Virus record (IMG/VR): IMGVR_UViG_3300035698_011798
Location: 1-29,488 of that record
DNA: 29,488 bases
Direction: 5' to 3' (one strand)
From: a virus
The position numbers were made by a program, and so were the translations under genes. Of this stretch, positions 5,231 to 12,484 are shown piece by piece; position 1 is the stretch's first letter; each line of letters opens with the position of its first letter. The notes under the pieces were generated by a model, which saw nothing but the letters and a program-made list of their open reading frames with translations, did not search any database and had not been told where the DNA came from.

Positions 5231-6487
5231 ATGGGAAATAACACAATGTACTGTAATAAATGCACTAAACGAATTATTCCATCAGCGGGATACTATCAAG
5301 ATCACGCTAAGTTGACTATGTGTTGGAACTGTCTGTCAGGACATCACCCAGAACACCTAGACTTCGACTGCATCGTTTCTCCTTTATTAGACGAAGGTCC
5401 TTCCGGTCCAGAAGCCATGTACTACAGCGAGGCACAAGACCACTACAGAATGTCTGACGATTTGCTTGTTAACCTACACCAAATGTTAGGCAAGCCGGGA
5501 CTAAAAGGAAAGTCAGGACCTAGTAGAGACGAAATGCAGCTTCTACCTATTGTCACTCCTGCTGAAGTAAACGAATTTCTAGGAGACTATGTGGTTGGTC
5601 AAGACCTGGCCCGTAAGACACTTTCAGTAGTCGTATCTAATCATAGAGCCATCTGCGAGTATAACCAAGATAGCCCAAAGAATAAGCTTAAGAAGAGTAA
5701 CCTTCTGATTATGGGTCCCTCAGGAACCGGTAAGACCCTAATGATCGAGAAGGTCGCCGAGTTTCTTAATGTCCCTTACGTATCGACTTCCGCCACCGAA
5801 TACACAGAGTCAGGATACGTTGGTAAAGATGTAGAGCAAGTTCTTCAGATGTTACTAGACAACGCCGGAGGCGACCATTCAATTGCTGAGAATGGGATCG
5901 TATTTATTGATGAGGTCGATAAGATTCTATCTGCGACTGATAAAAGCGGTAGAGATGTCAGTGGAGCCGGAGTTCAACACGCTCTACTACGCATGGTTGA
6001 AGGTGGTATCATTAACATAGCAGACCCCTCACTACGAGGACACGCAGGTCCAGGTAAGCCATTCGACACATCTAATGTATTATTTATCTTTGGCGGGGCT
6101 TTCACTAACCTACGCGAGTCTAAAGAGAAGGTTAAAGAACAACTAGGATTCACCGCAGTTGATAAGAAAGAAGTCTCCACACAGGTGACCTCTGACGATC
6201 TTATCCAAGCCGGACTCATCCGAGAGTTTGTAGGACGCGTACAACACATCGTAACTACAGAGACTCTAACTGATGAGAACCTACTAGATATCCTAACCGG
6301 GCCTAAAGACAACATTATTGCTCAACATGAGAAGCTGATGAAGTTCAAGAAATTAGGTAACATGGATCTTAGAGACCCTAAGTTCTTACAGAGCCTAGTT
6401 GAAGAAGCTAAGAAGATTGGGACTGGTGCCCGCGGACTAAAAGTGGTGCTAGAGCAGAAACTTCTTGACGTTTACTATGAAGGATGA
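5231..6487 (+). CDS. clpX: ClpX-like AAA+ unfoldase
   Basis: 418 residues, close to bacterial ClpX. An N-terminal C4 zinc site (Cys8, 11, 31, 34) corresponds to the ClpX substrate/adaptor domain. The AAA+ core has Walker A GPSGTGKT (162-169), the GYVG pore loop, Walker B with Asp227-Glu228, the ClpX signature SGAGVQHALLRMVEGG, and sensor-2 GTGARGLK. A loop with LGF at 305-307 stands where bacterial ClpX carries its IGF tripeptide for docking to ClpP, so ClpP interaction is likely. A ClpP gene lies 5.4 kb downstream on the same strand. GGAG stands 9 bases before the ATG. Substrates are unknown; phage or host regulators and defence proteins are possibilities. Confidence 0.93.
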   Translation: MGNNTMYCNKCTKRIIPSAGYYQDHAKLTMCWNCLSGHHPEHLDFDCIVSPLLDEGPSGPEAMYYSEAQDHYRMSDDLLVNLHQMLGKPGLKGKSGPSRDEMQLLPIVTPAEVNEFLGDYVVGQDLARKTLSVVVSNHRAICEYNQDSPKNKLKKSNLLIMGPSGTGKTLMIEKVAEFLNVPYVSTSATEYTESGYVGKDVEQVLQMLLDNAGGDHSIAENGIVFIDEVDKILSATDKSGRDVSGAGVQHALLRMVEGGIINIADPSLRGHAGPGKPFDTSNVLFIFGGAFTNLRESKEKVKEQLGFTAVDKKEVSTQVTSDDLIQAGLIREFVGRVQHIVTTETLTDENLLDILTGPKDNIIAQHEKLMKFKKLGNMDLRDPKFLQSLVEEAKKIGTGARGLKVVLEQKLLDVYYEG

Positions 6488-6493
6488 TATAAT
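6465..6493 (+). promoter_or_regulatory. Near-consensus promoter at the end of clpX
   Basis: TTGACG (6465-6470, 5 of 6), a 17-base spacer and a perfect TATAAT (6488-6493) with TG extension. The -35 lies in the last codons of clpX. Initiation near 6500 would produce mRNA for the 112-residue protein, ssDNA-binding protein and nucleases. Confidence 0.85.
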
Positions 6494-6513
6494 AAGATAA
6501 AGGAGTAAAAGAC

Positions 6514-6852
6514 ATGAATGATGAGATTCTTAATATAGATTCCGATGATATCCCAGAATTCCTGAGTAAGTCTGATCAGGAAGCTTATGTAGTTACTGAT
6601 GTGCTCCAGGAAAAACTCTTGGAATACTACGGTATCATACAAGAGAAGAACCCCAGCATACCTTTTGCCTTCGTTATGGCATTGGATCTGATGGGGAAGA
6701 CCCTAGATGTCGCTAAAGACACTGGGGAGTACAAGTCTATCATGCCTGAGGAGTCCAAGTCTATTAGGCCTGAAAGCTACGAGACCGTCAAGGAAGATAT
6801 GCTTGAATTCATAAACGTGATGTTTGAGCATCATAACAAAACCGCTAATTGA
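6514..6852 (+). CDS. Hypothetical acidic protein, 112 aa
   Basis: Not recognised. It is acidic at the N-terminus (MNDEILNIDSDDIPEF) and helical throughout, without membrane segment or cysteines. AAAGGAG lies 10 bases upstream, directly behind the strong promoter at 6465-6493. It is followed after 12 bases by the ssDNA-binding protein, so a role in replication or recombination is plausible but unproven. Confidence 0.8.
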   Translation: MNDEILNIDSDDIPEFLSKSDQEAYVVTDVLQEKLLEYYGIIQEKNPSIPFAFVMALDLMGKTLDVAKDTGEYKSIMPEESKSIRPESYETVKEDMLEFINVMFEHHNKTAN

Positions 6853-6864
6853 AGGGAGACTAAT

Positions 6865-7389
6865 ATGAGTATAGGAAGAATAACAACACCAACCGGAGCC
6901 TCAGTGTTTGTTAAGGTGAATGAGCCTGACATGACATACGGTGCTCCAGGATCGTTCACAGCAACTATCTCGTTATCTGGAGACGCTGCTGATGAATTTA
7001 CATTACTGATGTCCTCACACGTAAAGAACGCCTTACGTCAACTAAATAGTGAAGGCGCTGAGGTCACTAAAGAGACGCTCTCAATGCCTGTAAGGGTACA
7101 AGAGGATGGCTCAGTACATATCACAGCTCGTGTAAAGGCAGGCGGAACCAACCGCAAGACAGGTGAGGAGTTCTTTAACTCCGTATCCGTAGTCGATGTA
7201 GAGGGTGAAGATGCTACATCATTGTTGATTGGTAAGGGAAGCAAGATCAAGCTCTCCGCAGATGTCATTCCATACAACTTCAAAGACAAGATCGGGATTT
7301 CACTCCGTCTAAAGAGTATCCAGGTGGTCAAGTTAGTTGAAGTGGAAACTAAGGGCGCCAGTAAAAAATCAACGAACGTACCGTTTTAA
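6865..7389 (+). CDS. Probable ssDNA-binding protein
   Basis: 174 residues, beta-rich, with a pattern typical of phage OB-fold single-strand binding proteins: an early VKVNEPDMTYGAPGSFTATI strand region and a late stretch with IPYNFKDKIGISLRLKSIQVV. The protein ends NVPF, like the xxPF tip with which bacterial SSB recruits partner proteins, although the tip here is not acidic. It sits between the replication promoter and two nuclease genes, which supports a role in replication and recombination. A functional relative of T7 gp2.5 is inferred from fold and context, not from close sequence match. Confidence 0.7.
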   Translation: MSIGRITTPTGASVFVKVNEPDMTYGAPGSFTATISLSGDAADEFTLLMSSHVKNALRQLNSEGAEVTKETLSMPVRVQEDGSVHITARVKAGGTNRKTGEEFFNSVSVVDVEGEDATSLLIGKGSKIKLSADVIPYNFKDKIGISLRLKSIQVVKLVEVETKGASKKSTNVPF

Positions 7390-7401
7390 GGAGGTGAAAC
7401 A

Positions 7402-7821
7402 ATGACGCCATATGGTCGCAAGAATAAGTATAATGCTAAAAAGACCATGTACGCCGGAAAGAAGTACGATTCTCGTAAAGAAGCAGAATATGCTAAGACG
7501 TTAGATGGAATGCTGGAAGAGGGAACAATCAAAGAGTGGCGTCGTCAAGAACGCTACCCTCTACCGGACATTAATTGGTTTGAAACCCACTCTAAACGAT
7601 CTTGGTACTGTGCTGACTTCGTAGTCACTACCCACAATGGGTTAGAGCACGTAGTAGAGGTCAAAGGAATACTTACCGCCGAGAATAAAGTTAAGTATGC
7701 CTTCTGGAAGTACGTATATGAACGCCCGTTACATATAGTTTATACGACGGGGTTGGCTAAAATGAATACAGAGTGGTTGGAGTGCACGACATGCCCAAAA
7801 GCGAAAAAGGTAAAGAAGTAA
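7402..7821 (+). CDS. DUF1064-type PD-(D/E)XK endonuclease
   Basis: 139 residues. The layout KYNAKKTMYAGKKYDSRKEAEYA, then an acidic Glu, YCADFVV and VVEVKG matches the DUF1064 phage nuclease family, in which the ADF aspartate and the ExK pair form the metal site. Such enzymes act as phage endonucleases or junction resolvases. AAGGAGGTGAAACA precedes the ATG. The 3' end overlaps the next gene by 31 bases. The C-terminus contains two cysteines (ECTTCPKAKK) that may bind metal or simply be a tail. Confidence 0.8.
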   Translation: MTPYGRKNKYNAKKTMYAGKKYDSRKEAEYAKTLDGMLEEGTIKEWRRQERYPLPDINWFETHSKRSWYCADFVVTTHNGLEHVVEVKGILTAENKVKYAFWKYVYERPLHIVYTTGLAKMNTEWLECTTCPKAKKVKK

Positions 7822-8471
7822 TATTCGAGGTAGGGTCACTGGAGTGGCTTGCAGCCCGTTCTAAGAATGTGACTGCTACAGAGGTAGCTAGTCTGTTTGG
7901 TCTTAATAAGTACAAGTCAGCTAATGCCTTAATCAAGGACAAGGTAGCCCCCAAGAAGATCTGGTCCCAACATATACGAAGGGGACGTATCCTAGAGCCA
8001 GCCGTACTACAGGCTTTACGTGAAGATATGGGATGGGATTCAGAGCTGTATGGTGGTACTGAAGGTGTTTCCTTTTATCAATACCCAGCCGCCAGGCTGT
8101 CCGCAACACCTGATGGTAAGCTGCTTAATGACAAGGGTAAGGTAACTGCCCTAATTGAGCTTAAGACAGCTAACAACGCTAGGATGGATGATTGGGACTA
8201 TACTGTTCCTCCTCATTACGCCCTACAAGTACATGCTCAGATGATGTGTGTAGGAATCGATAAAGCTTACATAGCTTGTCTAGGTGCATTTGATCCATTC
8301 CCACTTATTGTTTACGAAATTGAGCACAATCAACGCATTGTAGATCTAATAACAAAGGTTGTTACTAAGTTCTGGGATGACTTTGAAAACAAAACACCTT
8401 TCGTAGTCGATAAAATGTTCAAGAAGGACATGACTGACTGGCTTCGCATAGGTTCCAAACGAGTCTACTAA
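7791..8471 (+). CDS. YqaJ/lambda-exonuclease family recombination nuclease
   Basis: 226 residues. Motifs of the YqaJ viral recombinase family are present in order: GRILEPAVLQAL, ATPDG with the metal-binding aspartate, ELKTA with the ExK pair, and HYALQVHAQMMC with the conserved glutamines. Enzymes of this family degrade one strand from double-strand ends to feed annealing recombination. The ATG at 7791 is chosen because TTGGAG lies about 10 bases upstream; a GTG six codons earlier has no ribosome site. No recognisable annealing protein (RecT, Beta or Erf type) is nearby, so the ssDNA-binding protein may be its partner. Confidence 0.88.
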   Translation: MPKSEKGKEVIFEVGSLEWLAARSKNVTATEVASLFGLNKYKSANALIKDKVAPKKIWSQHIRRGRILEPAVLQALREDMGWDSELYGGTEGVSFYQYPAARLSATPDGKLLNDKGKVTALIELKTANNARMDDWDYTVPPHYALQVHAQMMCVGIDKAYIACLGAFDPFPLIVYEIEHNQRIVDLITKVVTKFWDDFENKTPFVVDKMFKKDMTDWLRIGSKRVY

Positions 8472-8495
8472 AACCCCCTCCTAAGAAAATAATCC

Positions 8496-8524
8496 TTGAC
8501 TTTCTCCTCTCCGTAAGGTATACT
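8496..8524 (+). promoter_or_regulatory. Sigma70-type promoter, rightward
   Basis: TTGACT (8496-8501, 5 of 6), a 17-base spacer and TATACT (8519-8524, 5 of 6). It lies in the gap behind the exonuclease gene. The -10 is embedded in GTATACTTATAG, which resembles the motif repeated in the 3215-3322 region and at 8827. Confidence 0.8.
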
Positions 8525-8568
8525 TATAGTAAGATACATAACAACCTTACAAGGGAGTGAGAGACTCA

Positions 8569-8820
8569 ATGGATATATCCAAATATGAAAGAAGCGTTTT
8601 GAAGCTGTGGCGTTCTGTGCTTGAACAAGCTCGGAGAGACCTAATGTGGCGCCCCACAGTGATGAAGAACCAGAGTCTGTATAGGCTAAAATATAACGCT
8701 AAAGTCACCACTGAATGGTGGTTAGGTTCTGAGGACTTCTATGAAGTCTGTAGACATGCTGAAGTGGACCCTGCGGCAACTCTAAAAGAGTTTAAACGCT
8801 GTAGTATTTTATCTGAGTAG
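8569..8820 (+). CDS. Hypothetical protein, 83 aa
   Basis: First gene after the promoter at 8496-8524. Starts MDISKYERSVLKLWRSVLEQ; an AAGGGAG site lies 11 bases upstream. An in-frame GTG four codons earlier sits inside that site and is unlikely. The C-terminal WWLGSEDFYEVCRHAEVDP pattern resembles short phage proteins of unknown function. It has several tryptophans and basic residues, so nucleic-acid or protein binding is possible, but no role can be given. Confidence 0.75.
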   Translation: MDISKYERSVLKLWRSVLEQARRDLMWRPTVMKNQSLYRLKYNAKVTTEWWLGSEDFYEVCRHAEVDPAATLKEFKRCSILSE

Positions 8821-8823
8821 ATA

Positions 8824-8846
8824 AATGTATACTATAGGTATACATT
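8824..8846. promoter_or_regulatory. Perfect 9-base inverted repeat (operator-like)
   Basis: AATGTATAC and GTATACATT are exact inverted repeats around the 5-base loop TATAG. No T-run follows, so an intrinsic terminator is unlikely. It stands between two genes and 300 bases after the promoter whose -10 carries the same GTATACT core. An operator for a dimeric regulator or an mRNA hairpin are both possible. Confidence 0.5.
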
Positions 8847-8881
8847 CAAGACATTATTTAAAATAAGTCATGGAGGCATAA

Positions 8882-9121
8882 ATGATTTGGCACTATCAAC
8901 TAATGAAATACCCGGTCACTCATGGGCCCAATGGACATCCGATAGAGAGTTACGGAATACACGAGTTCTACGTGTTTGAGAGTGGGGGCAATTCCTGGAC
9001 CGACGAGACCGCAGAAGTTGTTGCTGAGAACCCTAAGGAACTGCGCAACATACTCCTACAAATGCTGATGGACCTAGACGCTAAAGGCATCAGAGACTAT
9101 GACAGCGGAGAGCTGATCTAA
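8882..9121 (+). CDS. Hypothetical protein, 79 aa
   Basis: Starts MIWHYQLMKYPVTHGPNGHP; mixed beta then a C-terminal helix rich in Leu (LRNILLQMLMDLDAK). It looks like the small phage proteins that begin (M)WHYQ and carry HEFY and SWT motifs, for which no function is known to me. GGAGG lies 7 bases before the ATG. Confidence 0.75.
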   Translation: MIWHYQLMKYPVTHGPNGHPIESYGIHEFYVFESGGNSWTDETAEVVAENPKELRNILLQMLMDLDAKGIRDYDSGELI

Positions 9122-9141
9122 CACATACGGAGGACTTCAAT

Positions 9142-9306
9142 ATGGACGAGAGAGGTTACACAATACTTCTACAGAACCTATTAAATAGAGCTGTAGATAT
9201 CGAGATTGCTAAAGGTAAGCCTGTAAGCATCCCAGCGGTTGAAAAGACCCTAGAGGATCTGAAGGATTTATTTCGCTCACAACTAGTAAAATACAAGGGA
9301 AGTTAA
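9142..9306 (+). CDS. Small hypothetical protein, 54 aa
   Basis: MDERGYTILLQNLLNRAVDI and onward is a small helical, charged protein. A clear GGAGG stands 8 bases before the ATG, and the stop is 2 bases before the next ATG. This packing supports a real gene. No family recognised. Confidence 0.65.
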   Translation: MDERGYTILLQNLLNRAVDIEIAKGKPVSIPAVEKTLEDLKDLFRSQLVKYKGS

Positions 9307-9308
9307 CG

Positions 9309-9821
9309 ATGAACAAGGCAACGCAAGTGCATTCAGTTTTAATACCTACCGATGAGGAATTCGGCGGTGTATCGCAACAGGTTGTGCTATTCCATGGTGA
9401 GGACTTCATCACTATTAAGGGATACGCTGCTACATGGGACATAGACCTACAGGGAGACCAAGTAGCCCGAGGTGCCTTCAAAGCCTCGTTGGCAGCAATG
9501 CTGGGAGCTAGATTAGCTGTACCGATGTTCGTCGATCACCAATACCAAGTTTGTGTAGGGGTATTTGAAATAGAACACATGTTAGAGGACGATAAAGGAC
9601 TCTGGGTGGAGGGTAAGATTAATAGGCAGTTAGGTGTAAGCCCACTCATCTCCAAGCTACTCAGAGAGCGTGTTTTAATTGGTCTTTCATATGGCGGCCT
9701 GATTGATAACCTGGTTCATCTTAATGGTGTCAGAGTATTCACGGAGCTGACCCTTATGGAAATTAGTATTACAGCCGATCCACAGAACACTGATTCGTTG
9801 ATCTCGGTGATTAGCGACTGA
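9309..9821 (+). CDS. HK97-type prohead protease-like protein
   Basis: 170 residues with the usual order of the HK97 prohead protease (peptidase U35) family: IKGYAATWD and ARGAF, PMFVDH with His77, an EDDKGLWVEGKI strand pair, LIGLSYGG with Ser127, and an ELTLMEISITADPQN closing motif. Such proteases clear the scaffold or delta domain during capsid maturation. Its place is odd: it is read with the replication genes directly before DNA polymerase, more than 6 kb from the nearest virion gene and on the opposite strand. A role other than capsid maturation is therefore possible. Confidence 0.8.
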   Translation: MNKATQVHSVLIPTDEEFGGVSQQVVLFHGEDFITIKGYAATWDIDLQGDQVARGAFKASLAAMLGARLAVPMFVDHQYQVCVGVFEIEHMLEDDKGLWVEGKINRQLGVSPLISKLLRERVLIGLSYGGLIDNLVHLNGVRVFTELTLMEISITADPQNTDSLISVISD

Positions 9822-9846
9822 ATCTAAACCCTGGGAGGGACATTAG

Positions 9847-11619
9847 ATGTCAAGATTCTTACTAGATATTGAGGCCAATGGTCTCTTAATGGACGCCACC
9901 GTAGTGTGGTGTATCGTTTTAAGGGATATAGATAATGGAACAGTCCATACTTTCGGACCTGACGATATCCCAGCAGCTATCACAAAGATAAAACAAGCCA
10001 AAGAATTAATTGGTCATAACCTTTCCTTATACGATCTCCCTCTTTTACAACGGTTACATAAACTAGACTGGGAAGACTTCCTTGTTACAGATACCATGCT
10101 ATGGTCTCGCTTACTACAGCCTGACCGTCTTGGTGGTCATAGCCTAGGAGCGTGGGGAGAGCGACTAGGTTACGCTAAAGGAGACTTCACAGACTTCTCA
10201 GAGTATACCGAAGAGATGTTACAATACTGTGTACAGGACGTAGAAGTTACCTCACACCTGTATTCCCGACTGCTCGGACAAGTAAAGAACTATAGTAACG
10301 CACTTGCAATCGAGCATAAATTTGCCTATATTATATCCCAACAAGTACTAAATGGGTTTAAACTTGATATAGGTTTCGCTAATGAACTACTTAACAAACT
10401 GGAGACTGAATATGATGGACTTTATACCCGCCTCACTGATGAACTACCTCAAAAACGCATCGAAACACATTTTAAAGGTGTTAAAAAAGGTGGAAGATTT
10501 ATGGGCCTCACTGAAAGTGGCTATCAATACATTACTGAAAAGACTGAAGTAATAAAAGAAGCTAAATGGAAGTATATAGACCCAAACCCCCGTTCAAGAG
10601 CTCAAATAATAGAGTTCTTTCAACAGAAGTACAGTTGGCAGCCTGATCAGAAGACTGAAAAGGGCACCCCTATCATCAACGAGACTGTTCTAGAAGCTAT
10701 GGACTATCCTGAAGCACAGAGTTTTAGTAGACTCTTCCGCTTAAACAAGCAAATAGCCATGATCGCTTCTAAGAACGGTTGGACTACTCAGCTACATGGC
10801 GAGAGAGTCCATGGAAGTGTGATCACAAATGGAGCAGTCACAGGACGAGCGACTCACTCGAAGCCTAACATGGCACAGATCGACTCCGATGAACGTATGA
10901 GAGCCTGTTGGATACCTAAAGAAGGTTGGGACCTTGTTAGTTGCGACGCCGATCAGTTAGAAGTCAGGGCCCTAGCCCACTTTACACATCCTTACGATCA
11001 GGGGGACCTAAAGCTGGTTATCCTGGAAGGTGACCTACACAGTCAGAACCAAGAGTATTGCGGGTTCAAGGATCGTAAGACTGCTAAGACCGCCCTCTAC
11101 GCCTTTATATACGGGGCAGGTAATATAAAGTTAGGTACGATTGAAGCCTCGGAGAGTCCAAATGAATCCTATAAAGTCTACTCCCTTATTGCCAAAGGCA
11201 AGGAAGTCCGGAGCAACCTTAATAACTCAATGCATGGGCTCATTCAGCTATCTAAGATACTTAACCTGACATTAGGGGAACGTAACTACTTATTTGGTCT
11301 AGATGGGAGGCCTCTTTACATCCGTTCACAACACGCTGCACTAAATACCTTGCTTCAGTCAGCTGGAGCTGTTACAATGAAGATGTGTCTGATAGAGTTT
11401 TGGAGACTAGCAAAGGAGAATAATTATGTTCATGGTTTGGATTATGGCCTGGTGGCTAACGTGCACGACGAAATCGTCTTCGAAGCCCACAAGGACAAAG
11501 CGGAGGCAATAGGAAAACTAGTAAATGATGCTATGCAAGTAGTGGTAGAGAAATTAGACTTTAAGTGCCCACTGACAATGGGTTGTTCAATCGGCGCCGA
11601 CTGGAGCCAAATACACTAA
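9847..11619 (+). CDS. T7-type family A DNA polymerase
   Basis: 590 residues with both functional domains. The exonuclease starts with DIEAN (Asp7, Glu9), then a GHNLSLYDLPLL motif and YCVQDVEVTSHLY. The polymerase has GAVTGRATHSKPNMAQ, motif A CDADQLEVRALAHF with Asp367, the O-helix RKTAKTALYAFIYG, LDGRPLYIRSQHAALNTLLQ, and motif C VHDE at 539-542. These match T7 gp5 motif by motif. It is about 110 residues shorter than T7 gp5, and the thumb region between the exonuclease and the DPNPRSR motif seems shorter, so thioredoxin binding may be absent. GGGAGGG precedes the ATG. Confidence 0.95.
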   Translation: MSRFLLDIEANGLLMDATVVWCIVLRDIDNGTVHTFGPDDIPAAITKIKQAKELIGHNLSLYDLPLLQRLHKLDWEDFLVTDTMLWSRLLQPDRLGGHSLGAWGERLGYAKGDFTDFSEYTEEMLQYCVQDVEVTSHLYSRLLGQVKNYSNALAIEHKFAYIISQQVLNGFKLDIGFANELLNKLETEYDGLYTRLTDELPQKRIETHFKGVKKGGRFMGLTESGYQYITEKTEVIKEAKWKYIDPNPRSRAQIIEFFQQKYSWQPDQKTEKGTPIINETVLEAMDYPEAQSFSRLFRLNKQIAMIASKNGWTTQLHGERVHGSVITNGAVTGRATHSKPNMAQIDSDERMRACWIPKEGWDLVSCDADQLEVRALAHFTHPYDQGDLKLVILEGDLHSQNQEYCGFKDRKTAKTALYAFIYGAGNIKLGTIEASESPNESYKVYSLIAKGKEVRSNLNNSMHGLIQLSKILNLTLGERNYLFGLDGRPLYIRSQHAALNTLLQSAGAVTMKMCLIEFWRLAKENNYVHGLDYGLVANVHDEIVFEAHKDKAEAIGKLVNDAMQVVVEKLDFKCPLTMGCSIGADWSQIH

Positions 11620-11629
11620 GGGGAAAGAG

Positions 11630-11884
11630 ATGCCTTATATAACTAAAGAACTACGAGAGACTGTACTAGAAGTGGGGCCGACAGGCTCCGGCGAACTAAA
11701 CTACGTACTAACTAGTGTTGTTAAGGACTATGTTAATACACATGGTCTCTGCTACAACTCTATTAACGATGTCTTAGGTGCCTTAGAAGGTGCCAAATTA
11801 GAGTTCTACAGAAGGGTAGCAGTACCTTATGAGAACAGTAAGTTAGCCTTAAATGGCGACGTATACAGCAAAGAGGGAGAATAA
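11630..11884 (+). CDS. Conserved small phage protein, 84 aa (DUF6899-like)
   Basis: [20 protein letters not shown] begins a protein with [31 protein letters not shown] and [14 protein letters not shown]. This pattern is that of a short conserved phage/bacterial family of unknown function (I believe DUF6899). It lies between DNA polymerase and ClpP with only short gaps. A GGGGAAAG site precedes the ATG. Confidence 0.75.
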   Translation: MPYITKELRETVLEVGPTGSGELNYVLTSVVKDYVNTHGLCYNSINDVLGALEGAKLEFYRRVAVPYENSKLALNGDVYSKEGE

Positions 11885-11885
11885 C

Positions 11886-12473
11886 ATGAGAATTTTAGTT
11901 CCGACAGTAATTGAAAAGACTTCAGCAGGCGAACGTTCGTACGATCTATACTCTAGATTATTAAAAGAACGTATCATCTTCCTAACTGGAGCGATTGACG
12001 ACGACGTGGCTTCAATCATATGTGCACAGCTTCTATTCCTAGAGGCTGAGGATCCAGAGAAAGATGTACAACTTTACATCAACTCTCCTGGCGGGGCTGT
12101 AACAGCGGCTATGGCCATGTTAGATACTATGAACCATATTCGTCCTGATGTATCGACAATATGTATTGGTCAAGCGTGTTCCGCAGGATCACTGCTATTA
12201 ACCTGTGGAGCCTCTGGTAAGAGATTCGCTCTTCCTAACTCTAGGATTATGATTCACCAACCACTAGGTGGAGCACAAGGCCAAGCAACCGATATTGAGA
12301 TCCGAGCCAACGAAATCCTTCGTATGAAGAAGGACCTAAACGAGATCTATGCCAAGACTACCGGGCAGAAGATTGGGGCTATAAACAAGATCATGGAACG
12401 TGATACTTTCATGAGTCCAAAAAAAGCCTTGCAGTTCGGACTTATAGATGCTATAATAGAGAAGAAAGCGTAA
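11886..12473 (+). CDS. clpP: ClpP, ATP-dependent protease proteolytic subunit
   Basis: 195 residues, extremely similar in layout to bacterial Clp[47 protein letters not shown] with Ser99, [18 protein letters not shown] with His124, and ERDTFMS with Asp173. The distances between the triad residues (25 and 49) equal those of E. coli ClpP, so the enzyme should be active. The protein starts at the position of the mature bacterial N-terminus, so there is no propeptide. ATG 11886 has GAGGGAG upstream. It probably works with the phage ClpX (5231-6487) or captures host ClpX. It looks like a gene taken from a bacterium. Confidence 0.96.
   Translation: MRILVPTVIEKTSAGERSYDLYSRLLKERIIFLTGAIDDDVASIICAQLLFLEAEDPEKDVQLYINSPGGAVTAAMAMLDTMNHIRPDVSTICIGQACSAGSLLLTCGASGKRFALPNSRIMIHQPLGGAQGQATDIEIRANEILRMKKDLNEIYAKTTGQKIGAINKIMERDTFMSPKKALQFGLIDAIIEKKA
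12429..12457 (+). promoter_or_regulatory. Promoter inside the end of clpP
   Basis: A perfect TATAAT (12452-12457) with TGC extension and TTGCAG (12429-12434, 3 of 6) 17 bases upstream. Transcription would begin near 12464, shortly before the primase-helicase start at 12485. Confidence 0.6.
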
Positions 12474-12484
12474 CAGGAGATACC

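Noticed and set aside
8827-8838. T7-type phage RNA polymerase promoter (ACTATAGG)
   Set aside because: Only a partial match, part of a palindrome, and not repeated before other genes; no phage RNA polymerase is seen in the window.
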